From: an uncultured Collinsella sp.
Lineage (GTDB): Bacteria; Actinomycetota; Coriobacteriia; Coriobacteriales; Coriobacteriaceae
Length of the DNA stretch: 14,107 nucleotides
Direction: 5' to 3'
Assembly (NCBI GenBank): GCA_900549355.1
Contig: UROA01000037.1
Coordinates: 1 to 14,107, forward strand
Position 1 is the stretch's first letter; every line of letters begins with the position of its first letter. The position numbers were made by a program, and so were the translations under genes. A model generated the notes under the pieces. It was not told where the DNA came from. It did not search any database and was given only the letters and a program-made list of their open reading frames with translations. Positions 1 through 7,272 of the stretch are shown here, one piece after another.

Positions 1-19
1 GGTAGAACGGCGGAACTAA

Positions 20-1237
20 TTAGCTCTGGCGGTAATGATCGAAGAAGTCGGCGAGGTCTTCGAGCGACTCTTTGAGCACTTCCATGCGCGGCAGGTACAC
101 GATGCGGAAGTGGTCGGGCTCGGCCCAGTTAAAGCCGCCGCCGCGCGTGATGAGGATCTTCTTCTCGTGCAGCAGGTCGAGGGCAAACTGCTCGTCATCG
201 GTGATGTTGAACTTCTTCACATCCATCTTGGGGAAGATATAGAACGCCGCGCGCGGCTTGACCACCGAGATGCCATCGATCTTGCTGAGCGCCTCATACA
301 CAAAGTTGCGCTGCTCGTAGACACGACCGCCGGGGCGGATGTAGTCGTTAACCGACTGATGGCCGCCGAGCGCCGTCTGAACGATCGACTGAGCCGGCAC
401 GTTGGAACACAGGCGCATGTTAGAGAGCATGTTGACGCCCATGATGAAGTCGCTCATGCAGCGCTGGTTGCCCGAAAGCACCATCCAGCCAATGCGATAG
501 CCCGCAATCATATGCGACTTGGACAGGCCGCTAAACGTAATGCAGGGCAGGTCGGGGGCGAGCGAGGCAATGGAGACGTGCTCGTAGCCGTCCATGCACA
601 GGCGGTCGTAGATCTCGTCGGCAAAAATCATGAGCTGGTGCCTGCGCGCGATCTCGACAATGCCCTCGAGCACCTCGCGCGGATAGACAGAGCCCGTGGG
701 GTTGTTGGGGTTGATGATGACGAGGGCCTTGGTCGCGCTCGTGATCTTGGACTCCATATCCTCCAGGTCGGGATACCAATCCGCCTGTTCATCGCACAGA
801 TAGTGCACGGGATGACCGCCGGCAAGGGTTGCGCACGCCGTCCAGAGCGGATAGTCGGGGCTGGGGATCAGGATCTCGTCGCCGTTGTCGAGCAGCGCGT
901 TCATCGAAAGCTGAATGAGCTCGGACACGCCGTTGCCCGTGTAGATGTGCTCCATCTGAACATTGGGCAGGCCCTTGATCTGCGAGTACTGCATAATCGC
1001 CTTGCGCGCAGAGAACAGGCCGCGCGAGTTGGAATAGCCTTCGCAGTCGGGCAGCTGCTGGCGCATGTCCTTAATGACCTCATCGGGCGTGCGGAAACCA
1101 AAGGGCGCGGGGTTGCCGATGTTGAGCTTGAGGATGCGCTCGCCTTCGTCCTCCATACGGGCTGCCTCGTCGACGACGGGACCGCGCACGTCATACAGGA
1201 CATTCTCGAGTTTGGTGGATTTAGAAAAAGTACGCAT
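20..1237 (-). other. alaA: Possible second translation product: free AlaA-like aminotransferase (internal start)
   Basis: Inside the fusion gene, codon 102 is an ATG preceded by AAGGAG with a 7-base spacer, as good as the site used for the full-length protein. Starting here gives 405 residues (MRTFSKSTKLENVLYD...), the same length as E. coli AlaA, with the PLP lysine at Lys 240. The protein may therefore be made in two forms, one with and one without the DNA-binding domain. Seen: the SD and the in-frame ATG. Inferred: that it is used. Confidence 0.5.
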
Positions 1238-1540
1238 GGTGGTGCTCCTTGGAATTTGAGCTGAGGGATGGGGTTCGGGCTTGGAATCGTTGCGAGGCGA
1301 TGATGTCTCGCCTTGATCGGCGTCACCGGCAAGCAGCCAGGTAACATCGACCTCCAAAATGCGGGCGAGCAGCTCTGCCACATCGCGCCGCGGAATCGTC
1401 TTGCCACTCACATATTGGCTCATCTGACTCTTGCCGAGTTTTTTGCCGAGCATCTCCGATGCGCGGATTACGTCCGACTGGCGAACGTCGCGATCGGACA
1501 TGGTCTGTCGCAGGCGATCGCTAAACGTCTCTTGGGCCAC
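20..1540 (-). CDS. XRE-family DNA-binding domain fused to AlaA-like alanine aminotransferase
   Basis: The 506-residue protein has two parts. Residues 1-80 look like an XRE helix-turn-helix (RQSDVIRASE, then KSQMSQYVSGKTIPRRD, then DVAELLARILEV). Residues 102-506 are a fold-type I PLP aminotransferase closely resembling E. coli AlaA, the glutamate-pyruvate transaminase: KLENVLYDVRGP, LKLNIGNPAPFGF, GNGVSEL, IINPNNPTGSVY, IFADEIYDRL, the PLP-lysine segment FSGLSKSHMIAGYR (Lys 341) and the C-terminal FRIVYLPR. The likely reaction is alanine formation from pyruvate and glutamate in the cytosol. I chose the GTG at 1540 because AAGGAGG sits 7 bases before it; an upstream ATG at 1591 lacks such a site and lies inside the operator palindrome. 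The fusion recalls the MocR/PdxR design (GntR helix-turn-helix plus aminotransferase) but with another DNA-binding family. Autoregulation is inferred from the upstream repeats. The enzyme family is very likely; the regulatory role is untested. Confidence 0.93.
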   Translation of the reverse strand: MAQETFSDRLRQTMSDRDVRQSDVIRASEMLGKKLGKSQMSQYVSGKTIPRRDVAELLARILEVDVTWLLAGDADQGETSSPRNDSKPEPHPSAQIPRSTTMRTFSKSTKLENVLYDVRGPVVDEAARMEDEGERILKLNIGNPAPFGFRTPDEVIKDMRQQLPDCEGYSNSRGLFSARKAIMQYSQIKGLPNVQMEHIYTGNGVSELIQLSMNALLDNGDEILIPSPDYPLWTACATLAGGHPVHYLCDEQADWYPDLEDMESKITSATKALVIINPNNPTGSVYPREVLEGIVEIARRHQLMIFADEIYDRLCMDGYEHVSIASLAPDLPCITFSGLSKSHMIAGYRIGWMVLSGNQRCMSDFIMGVNMLSNMRLCSNVPAQSIVQTALGGHQSVNDYIRPGGRVYEQRNFVYEALSKIDGISVVKPRAAFYIFPKMDVKKFNITDDEQFALDLLHEKKILITRGGGFNWAEPDHFRIVYLPRMEVLKESLEDLADFFDHYRQS

Positions 1541-1560
1541 AGGAACCTCCTTGCTGGCAA

Positions 1561-1643
1561 AGTTCAATTTATAGAACACGAATTGAACCAAGGTTCAATT
1601 TAGCAAGCAGTATAGCGCGGCGCATTATCTGGAAGTTCAATTT
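1561..1643. promoter_or_regulatory. Putative operator array: palindrome plus two half-sites with GTTCAATTT core
   Basis: On the plus strand, (A/G)GTTCAATTT occurs three times in the same orientation, starting at 1561, 1592 and 1634. The spacings are 31 and 42 bases, close to three and four helical turns. The middle copy is half of a perfect inverted repeat at 1581-1600 (arms AATTGAACC and GGTTCAATT, two bases between). On the minus strand a TATACT hexamer (plus 1609-1614) could be the -10 of the aminotransferase gene. Transcription would then begin just before the palindrome, with the 1634 half-site near -35. The fused XRE domain is the obvious candidate binder, but this is inference. Confidence 0.6.
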
Positions 1644-1702
1644 CATAAGAAAAGGTATCGAGCCCTGAGAATTGCCCCAAAGTGGACAACAGGCACGCGC
1701 TT

Positions 1703-2559
1703 TTAGAGATATTCAAGGAAACGAGCCGCCGCGAGTGAAACGTCAGCGGTGCGGTATATGGCGTTGATCTGCCGATGAGGATGTCCCTCGAGCGGGCGCA
1801 CGGCAACATCGAACTGGCAGCGGCGTAAGATGAGCGCCGGAAGAATACTCACGCCCAGGCCGTCCTCGACCATGGCCATAATCGCATAGTCATCCCAGGT
1901 TGACAGCTTAGAGCGCACCGCTAGGCCCGCGCGGCGAAACAGCGGCGTAATCTCGTCGTCGCTACCGCGTTCCAGCAGAATAAACTGCTCGTTGGCCAAA
2001 TCGGCAAGGGAAACGACCTCCGCGGTGGCAAGCGAGGAGTCCGCTGGCACCACGGCCATCAGCTCGTCTTGCACCAACGGCCGCGACGCCATGCCGGCGC
2101 CGCGTGGCTCGCGGGAATAAAGCCCAGGTCGCAGCGGCCTTCCGCCACCCATTGCTCAATCTCGGAGTAATCGCCCATCAGCAACTCATAATCGACGTCC
2201 GGATGATCGGCGCGAAACCGCGCGATCACCGGCGGCAGTACATGGGTCGCCACACTCGAAAACGTACCGATACAGATCTTGCCACGCATGAGCCCTCGCA
2301 TCTCGTCCACGCGTCGCTGCAGGCGGCCGAACTCTTCGCATAACGCCTCGACTGCCGGCATGACCTGCCGCCCGTCGGCAGAAAGCACCACGCCCTCGCG
2401 GCTGCGGTCAAGCACCTTAAAACCCCAGTCTGCCTCAAGGTCGCCCACCATGCGGCTCACGCCCGACTGCGAATAGCTCAACCGCTCTGCAGCACGCGTA
2501 AAGCTGCCGGCACGCACCGTCTCGAGCAGCACTTGCATCTTTTGGATATTGGTCTCCAC
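1703..2559 (-). pseudogene. LysR-type transcriptional regulator, interrupted by a one-base frameshift
   Basis: Translation from the GTG at 2559 (GGAGG 6 bases upstream) gives a LysR N-terminal helix-turn-helix (MQVLLETVRAGSFTRAAERL, then SQSGVSRMVGDLE) and the first half of the effector domain, up to GRCDLGFIPAS. The homology then continues in another frame (GAGMASRPLVQDELMAVVP... to RFLEYL at 1703). The switch point is about 2095-2112. The first frame runs to a stop at 2059; the second has no separate start with a regulator N-terminus. Joined, the two parts give about 285 residues, normal for the family, so one base appears to be missing. It faces the EamA exporter gene and probably controlled it. 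I see no slippery heptamer that would suggest programmed frameshifting. It may be a true pseudogene, a phase-variable state or a sequencing error. Confidence 0.85.
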
Positions 2560-2604
2560 GGCACGCCTCCACCTTTGCATGAGTTTTTGTCATGTTTGCC
2601 ATGC

Positions 2605-2610
2605 ATTATA
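2605..2610 (-). promoter_or_regulatory. -10 box of the LysR-type regulator gene
   Basis: The minus strand reads a perfect TATAAT about 45 bases before the GTG start. No good -35 lies 16-18 bases upstream; that side runs into the palindrome at 2632-2648, as in autoregulated LysR genes. Confidence 0.5.
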
Positions 2611-2631
2611 TTCGCTTTTCTTCTAAAGCCA

Positions 2632-2648
2632 GTTCACCCATAGTGAAC
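2632..2648. promoter_or_regulatory. LysR-type box between divergent regulator and EamA exporter
   Basis: A perfect inverted repeat, GTTCAC and GTGAAC around CCATA. Its inner part fits the T-N11-A signature of LysR-family sites. It covers the likely -35 of the exporter promoter (TTCACC at 2633-2638, then 17 bases to GATATA at 2656-2661) and lies upstream of the regulator's -10. This is the expected place for a LysR protein controlling both directions. Confidence 0.6.
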
Positions 2649-2677
2649 ATGCTCGGATATAGAGGGGATGTCAGCGC

Positions 2678-3589
2678 ATGAACAACGGACTGTTTACGTA
2701 TCTAGCAGCATTGCTATTGTTTGGCTCCAACGGCATCATCGCCGCTGCCATCGCGCTGCCGAGCTCCGATATCGTGCTCCTGCGCACGTTTTTGGGCACC
2801 CTCTCGCTTGTCGCCGTCCTCGCCATCACCCAACGCCATAAGTTGCAGGCGCCATCTCGCCCCCGCGAAGCCGCAGCCCTTCTCCTCTCGGGAGCCGCGC
2901 TGGGCGCCAGCTGGATTTTTCTGTTCCGCGCCTACCAGACGATCGGCGTCGGCATATCCTCGCTGCTGTACTACTGCGGCCCCATCATCGTTATGGCGCT
3001 CTCCCCGCTCATCTTTGGCGAAAAGCTGACCGGCGGCAAAATCGCCGGGTTTATCGCCGTCGCCTGCGGCGTCTTCCTCATCGCGGCCCAAGGCCTCGGC
3101 GGCAATATGCCCATCGCGGGCATCGTGTGCGGCATCGCCTCGGCCTTCTGCTACGCGTTGATGGTCATTGCCAGCAAGGGAGCGCCACATATCAAAGGTC
3201 TCGAGAACTCCACGCTCCAGGTGAGCGCCGCCTTTGTGACCGCGCTGGTCCTTACGCTCCTCACGCAGGGCGCCCCCTCATTCCTGTCCGCCGGCGTCGC
3301 CGCCAGTATTGATTGGCGCGCCGTCGTCATGCTTGGCGTCGTCAACACCGGCATCGGCTGCCTGCTCTACTTTAGCGCCGTCGCCAAACTGCCCGTCCAG
3401 ACCGTCGCCGTCGTCGGCTACCTCGAGCCGCTTTCGGCGGGCGTGTTCTCGGACGTCCTTTTGGGCGAAGCCATAACACCGGTCCGTCTGATGGGCGCCG
3501 TGCTTATCATCGGCGGCGCGATTTTTTGCGAACTCGCCGGCAAACGCGCAAACACCAAGGCTGGCATCGCCCAGACAGCACGTGCTTAA
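2678..3589 (+). CDS. EamA/DMT-family transporter
   Basis: A 303-residue integral membrane protein built as two EamA repeats with about ten hydrophobic segments. The first repeat ends near residues 95-135 (LLYYCGPIIVMALSPLIFGEKLTGGKIAGFIAVACGVFLI). The second ends near residues 248-285 (GYLEPLSAGVFSDVLLGEA, then MGAVLIIGGAIF), with the usual glutamate in GEK/GEA. The family exports amino acids and other small metabolites driven by ion gradients; the substrate cannot be read from sequence. AGAGGGG lies 10 bases before the ATG, a slightly long spacing. It is divergent from a broken LysR regulator and shares its control region, so the exporter may now be unregulated or constitutively in one state. 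A 10-bp hairpin follows the stop. Confidence 0.92.
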   Translation: MNNGLFTYLAALLLFGSNGIIAAAIALPSSDIVLLRTFLGTLSLVAVLAITQRHKLQAPSRPREAAALLLSGAALGASWIFLFRAYQTIGVGISSLLYYCGPIIVMALSPLIFGEKLTGGKIAGFIAVACGVFLIAAQGLGGNMPIAGIVCGIASAFCYALMVIASKGAPHIKGLENSTLQVSAAFVTALVLTLLTQGAPSFLSAGVAASIDWRAVVMLGVVNTGIGCLLYFSAVAKLPVQTVAVVGYLEPLSAGVFSDVLLGEAITPVRLMGAVLIIGGAIFCELAGKRANTKAGIAQTARA

Positions 3590-3623
3590 TAGCCCCTGCT
3601 CTGAAATACTACCTGCGTATATG

Positions 3624-3647
3624 AATAATCCCCAGATGGGGATTATT
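3624..3647 (+). terminator. Hairpin after the EamA exporter gene
   Basis: A perfect 10-bp stem (AATAATCCCC and GGGGATTATT) with loop AGAT, 34 bases after the exporter stop. The T-rich end is part of the stem rather than a run after it, so it is a plausible but not classical terminator. It could also act on the leader of the following kup gene. Confidence 0.5.
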
Positions 3648-3746
3648 GTCTAAAACACCCCGATGTGCCAAACTGCTCTTATATGTATAAAGATGGCATA
3701 AAGGTCTGCTGCTCGTGGCAGAGGCCAGATGTCCAAGGGAGTCCAC

Positions 3747-5978
3747 GTGGCACACAACAAGCTGGAGGCAAGCCTCCAAGACCAGCGTAGTCAAGGCGGA
3801 CATGGAGCCATTCCCCTCTCCGCTGGCATGCTACTCGTAACGCTCGGCGTCGTATACGGCGACATCGGCACGAGCCCCATGTATACCATGAAATCAATCG
3901 TCGCCAACAACGGCGGCATCGGTACCGTCAGCGAGGACATGATCTTGGGCGCGCTCTCACTCGTCATCTGGACCATGACACTCGTGACCACGGTCAAGTA
4001 CGTGGTAATCGCCATGAAGGCCGACAACCATAACGAGGGCGGCATCTTCGCCCTGTTTAGCTTGGTGCGCAAAGTGGCGCCTTGGCTGATTCTTCCCGCC
4101 ATGATCGGCGGCGCGGCGCTGCTCGCCGACGGCATCCTCCCCCCCGCCGTCACGGTTACCACGGCCATTGAGGGCCTGCGCACTATCGAGTGGGGCCACG
4201 CGCTATTGGGTGACGGGCAAACCAACGTCATCATTATTACCATCATCATTATCTGCGGCCTATTTGCCATGCAGCGCGCCGGTACCTCGTCGATCGGCAA
4301 GCTGTTCGGCCCGCTCATGACACTATGGTTCCTGTTCCTGGCGGGCGCCGGCCTGTTCAACATGCTCGGCAACCTGTCCATCCTACGCGCGCTCAACCCC
4401 ATCCGCGGCATCATGTTCCTGTTCTCGCCCATCAACCACTCGGGCATCATGGTGCTCGGCTTCGTCTTCCTGTCGACGACCGGCGCCGAGGCGCTCTATT
4501 CGGACATGGGTCACGTGGGCAAGGCTAACATTTACGCATCCTGGCCGTTCGTAAAGGCGGCCCTCATCCTTAACTATCTGGGTCAGGGCGCTTGGCTGCT
4601 CGCCAACAACTCCAATCCCCAGATGCTCGCGATGGATATCGTCAACCCGTTCTATATGATGCTTCCCGAGCCCCTGCGCCCCTTTGCCATCGTGCTTTCG
4701 GCCGTAGCGGCCATCATCGCCTCGCAGGCGCTCATTACCGGCTCGTTCTCGCTGGTATCCGAGGCCACGCGTCTCAACCTTATGCCGCATCTGCGCATCC
4801 ACTACCCCAGCGACACCAAGGGCCAGCTCTATATTCCGCTCGTCAACAACATCATGTGGGTCGGCTGCATCTTCATCGTGCTGTTGTTCCAAAACTCCGA
4901 GCGCATGGAGAGCGCCTACGGCCTCGCCATTACCGTGACCATGCTCATGACCACGACGCTTTTGACGAGCTACATCGCCGGCATCCTCAAGCACAGGCTG
5001 GGTGCCTGCGTCTTCGCCCTGCTCTTTGGTGCCATTGAGCTATGCTTCTTCGCCTCGTGCCTCACCATGTTCTTTGACGGCGGCTACGTTATGATCTTCC
5101 TGGCGGCACTGCTGTTTGGCCTTATGTACGTGTGGCGTCGCGGCACCGCCATCGAGCGCACGCAGACGATTCTGCTGCCCGTCTCCAAGTACATCGACCA
5201 GCTCAATCGCCTGCGCAATGACGAGACCTATCCCGTGCTCGCTGACAATCTGGTATTTCTCACCAACAGCCCCGACCCGCTCACGCTCGACCGCGACGTG
5301 CTCTATTCCATCCTGGACAAGCACCCCAAGCGTGCCAAGGCATATTGGTTCATCAACGTGCACGTTACCGACGAGCCCTATACTCACGAGTATTCCGTTG
5401 AGACCTTTGGCACAGACTTCCTGTTCCGCGTGCGCTTGGACCTGGGCTTTAAGGTCAATCAGCGCATCAACGCCTACCTACGCCAGATCGTTGGCGATCT
5501 GATGGCATCGGGTGAGTTGCCGCCGCAGCATCACACCTACTCCATCTACGAGACACGCGGCAACGTGGGTGACTTCCGTTTTTGCATGCTGCGCAAGATG
5601 CTTGCCCCCGAAACGGACATCAACCGCAACGACCATCGCGTCATGGCCATCAAGTACGCCGTCCGCCGCGCCTGCGGAAGCCCGGCACGTTGGTACGGTC
5701 TTGAGAACTCGGCCATCATCATTGAGTACGTACCGCTGTTTGCCCGCATGCGCCCGGCCGTTAAGCTCGTGCGCACCCAGGTGCCGCTCGAGGTTCAGAT
5801 CGAAGAGGCCGAGGAAATGGAAGTCGACATCTTCTCGGACGACTTGGTCAACGGCAACGAGGCCGGCAAGAGCATGAACGTCGATCCCACCGAGCTGCTC
5901 GAGAGCGTCGCCGATACGCCCGAGCAACAGCAACTCGACGGCCTCGAGAGCACCCAGCTCAACGACGCCAACTTCTAG
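3747..5978 (+). CDS. kup: Kup-family potassium uptake protein
   Basis: A potassium transporter of the KUP/HAK/KT family (potassium-proton symport across the cytoplasmic membrane). The N-terminal signature GVVYGDIGTSPMYTMK and the segment DNHNEGGIFALFSLVRK are diagnostic. About twelve membrane segments span roughly residues 25-450, followed by a soluble C-terminal part (VSKYIDQLNRL..., RNDHRVMAIKYAVRRACG) and an acidic tail. From the GTG at 3747 it is 743 residues. That start has AAGGGAG 5 bases before it; the ATG at 3729 (six residues more) has only GAGG 4 bases away. A TATAAA at 3686-3691 may be its -10. The 99 bases between the upstream hairpin and the start leave no room for a full c-di-AMP riboswitch of the kind often found before such genes. 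It is a single-gene unit ending in a strong terminator. Confidence 0.95.
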   Translation: MAHNKLEASLQDQRSQGGHGAIPLSAGMLLVTLGVVYGDIGTSPMYTMKSIVANNGGIGTVSEDMILGALSLVIWTMTLVTTVKYVVIAMKADNHNEGGIFALFSLVRKVAPWLILPAMIGGAALLADGILPPAVTVTTAIEGLRTIEWGHALLGDGQTNVIIITIIIICGLFAMQRAGTSSIGKLFGPLMTLWFLFLAGAGLFNMLGNLSILRALNPIRGIMFLFSPINHSGIMVLGFVFLSTTGAEALYSDMGHVGKANIYASWPFVKAALILNYLGQGAWLLANNSNPQMLAMDIVNPFYMMLPEPLRPFAIVLSAVAAIIASQALITGSFSLVSEATRLNLMPHLRIHYPSDTKGQLYIPLVNNIMWVGCIFIVLLFQNSERMESAYGLAITVTMLMTTTLLTSYIAGILKHRLGACVFALLFGAIELCFFASCLTMFFDGGYVMIFLAALLFGLMYVWRRGTAIERTQTILLPVSKYIDQLNRLRNDETYPVLADNLVFLTNSPDPLTLDRDVLYSILDKHPKRAKAYWFINVHVTDEPYTHEYSVETFGTDFLFRVRLDLGFKVNQRINAYLRQIVGDLMASGELPPQHHTYSIYETRGNVGDFRFCMLRKMLAPETDINRNDHRVMAIKYAVRRACGSPARWYGLENSAIIIEYVPLFARMRPAVKLVRTQVPLEVQIEEAEEMEVDIFSDDLVNGNEAGKSMNVDPTELLESVADTPEQQQLDGLESTQLNDANF

Positions 5979-5998
5979 CGACGTTATAAATCAACGAC

Positions 5999-6034
5999 AG
6001 CGGCCCTGCACCTCACGAGAGACGCAGGGCCGCT
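5999..6034 (+). terminator. Rho-independent terminator of kup
   Basis: An 11-bp GC-rich stem (AGCGGCCCTGC and GCAGGGCCGCT), a 14-base loop, then TT, 20 bases after the kup stop and just before the convergent bile salt hydrolase gene ends. The T run is short. Confidence 0.8.
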
Positions 6035-6057
6035 TTGCATTGCAGAAAAGCTAACGG

Positions 6058-7023
6058 CTACGAACGACGCGGCTCGGGAACCACGAGCCTATCGGGGCTC
6101 GCGCCCTCGGCATCCATCAGGCTCACGTAGCGAATCGACGGATCCCCATACATCGCGTAGTAATAATTGCCCGTGCGCGCGCTAAAGCATCCGGTGTAGA
6201 TAGTCTTCTCGAACTTGCCATCGCCCATCCTGGACGCTCCCTCGATCATCACCACGCCCTCGAGCGAGCGGAACATGCGAACGACGTTTTCGGTCTCGCT
6301 CTCCTTTTGCGGGTAATTGGCATTGAGGTACGCCGCCTTTACAAAACGGCTCGGCGAATAGCAATCGCCCGGAATGCCGCGCATGCCGGCACCCGCGCCA
6401 TAGGGCTTGAGCTCGGCGCCACGCCATGTCGCCGTCTGCGGAAAATCGCTTGTGGCGGTGATATAGGTGCGGAGGTTTTCCATGTGCCACGGGAAGGTCG
6501 GCTGGTTGGCAAGGGTGTCGACCGGATCGTCGTATACATGCAGGCCGTCAGCCATCATCTCGACCACGATGCTGCGCTGGCTGTCGCCGATAATCCAATG
6601 GAGCAGCGACACGCCCAGCCCCTCTCCTGCAGATTTGGCAACAATCACCGTGTCGCGCAGCGCGGCCTCGACCTCATCGACCGTCGAGAACGTCGCTGCC
6701 ACCCACAGGGGAAACTCATAGGCCGCGATATTGGTCTTTCCATCAACCGGCCCCTCGGCATACTCGGCATAACCCGGGAAATTGAGGCCCGCTACGGCGA
6801 GGCCCGCATCGTTGCCGCAATCGAAGAACATAGGGTAGTTCTTGTAATCGATGCACATACCGATCACCGCGTGTGCCGCTGTCGCGTCGTCGATAAACGA
6901 ATACGGAATGTGAAACCCGCGCGGCATCACGCGAACCTGCTGGCCGTAGTCAAAGCTCCAGTCGAGGTTGCGGCCTAGATACATGTGGCCAGAATTATCG
7001 GTAAATCGAATACTCGTGCACAT
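6058..7023 (-). CDS. bsh: Bile salt hydrolase (choloylglycine hydrolase family)
   Basis: An N-terminal-nucleophile amidase that splits glycine or taurine from conjugated bile acids. From the ATG at 7023 (AGGAGG 5 bases before) it has 321 residues, the usual size. The start is fixed by the family: removal of Met exposes Cys 2 (MCTSIRF). The other active-site residues align: Arg 18 and Asp 21 (GRNLDW), Asn 81 (GLNFPGY), Asn 173 (LANQPTFPWHMENLRTY) and Arg 226 (GIPGDCYSPSRFVKAAY). There is no signal peptide, so it is cytoplasmic. It is the second minus-strand gene after a deformylase-like gene, but a terminator lies between them and I see no clear promoter of its own. Penicillin V acylases share the fold; the GLNFPGY and PGD-SRF segments favour a bile salt hydrolase. 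Substrate preference cannot be fixed by eye. Confidence 0.92.
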   Translation of the reverse strand: MCTSIRFTDNSGHMYLGRNLDWSFDYGQQVRVMPRGFHIPYSFIDDATAAHAVIGMCIDYKNYPMFFDCGNDAGLAVAGLNFPGYAEYAEGPVDGKTNIAAYEFPLWVAATFSTVDEVEAALRDTVIVAKSAGEGLGVSLLHWIIGDSQRSIVVEMMADGLHVYDDPVDTLANQPTFPWHMENLRTYITATSDFPQTATWRGAELKPYGAGAGMRGIPGDCYSPSRFVKAAYLNANYPQKESETENVVRMFRSLEGVVMIEGASRMGDGKFEKTIYTGCFSARTGNYYYAMYGDPSIRYVSLMDAEGASPDRLVVPEPRRS

Positions 7024-7086
7024 AGCGCCTCCTAGCTTTACGTTCCTGCTAAGGTTATTGTCACCAAACAAAAAGGCGCTAAACAC

Positions 7087-7123
7087 AAAAGCCCGGACAT
7101 GACAACAATGTCACGCCCGGACT
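7087..7123 (-). terminator. Minus-strand terminator after the deformylase-like gene
   Basis: On the minus strand a 15-bp stem (arms at 7123-7109 and 7104-7090, loop TTGT) is followed by TTTTGTGTTT. Three of the pairs are G-U in the minus transcript and would be A-C mismatches on the other strand, so the structure is built for minus-strand RNA. It separates the deformylase-like gene from the bile salt hydrolase gene. Confidence 0.8.
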
Positions 7124-7164
7124 ATTCAAGCTGGATAAACTCAACCAAGTTAACCCCGCAGGTC

Positions 7165-7272
7165 GTCTAAGGGGTCAAAGTGCCGCAGATTGCCACGAAA
7201 GAGGGGCGCCGCGTACTAACGTACGCAAGCGACGATTGAGCGGCAAGGTGCGGTGCTTTGATCCCCTTAGAC
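7165..7272. repeat. About 108-base imperfect palindrome (structured element)
   Basis: The outer arms, GTCTAAGGGGTCAAAG (7165-7180) and its complement at 7256-7272 with one extra T at 7262, pair over 16 bp. The next 16 bases on each side (7181-7196 and 7240-7255) pair partly (CCGCA and TTGCC blocks). The centre carries a tight hairpin, GCGTAC and GTACGC around TAAC (7211-7226). The right arm includes the stop codon of the deformylase-like gene. It could be a non-autonomous mobile or REP-like repeat, or a structured RNA; no protein is encoded in it. Confidence 0.6.

Noticed and set aside
35..1264. A 409-codon open frame on the plus strand opposite the aminotransferase gene
   Set aside because: It is the mirror of a clearly homologous gene; its product is low-complexity, rich in Arg, Ala, Val and His, and resembles no family. 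The same holds for the long plus-strand frames opposite the methyltransferase, LysR and bile salt hydrolase genes.
2059..2152. Programmed frameshifting in the LysR gene
   Set aside because: No slippery heptamer or strong downstream pseudoknot is evident, and LysR genes are not known for it; a plain one-base change is simpler.
3648..3746. A c-di-AMP (ydaO-type) riboswitch before kup
   Set aside because: The space is too short for that riboswitch and I see none of its conserved segments.
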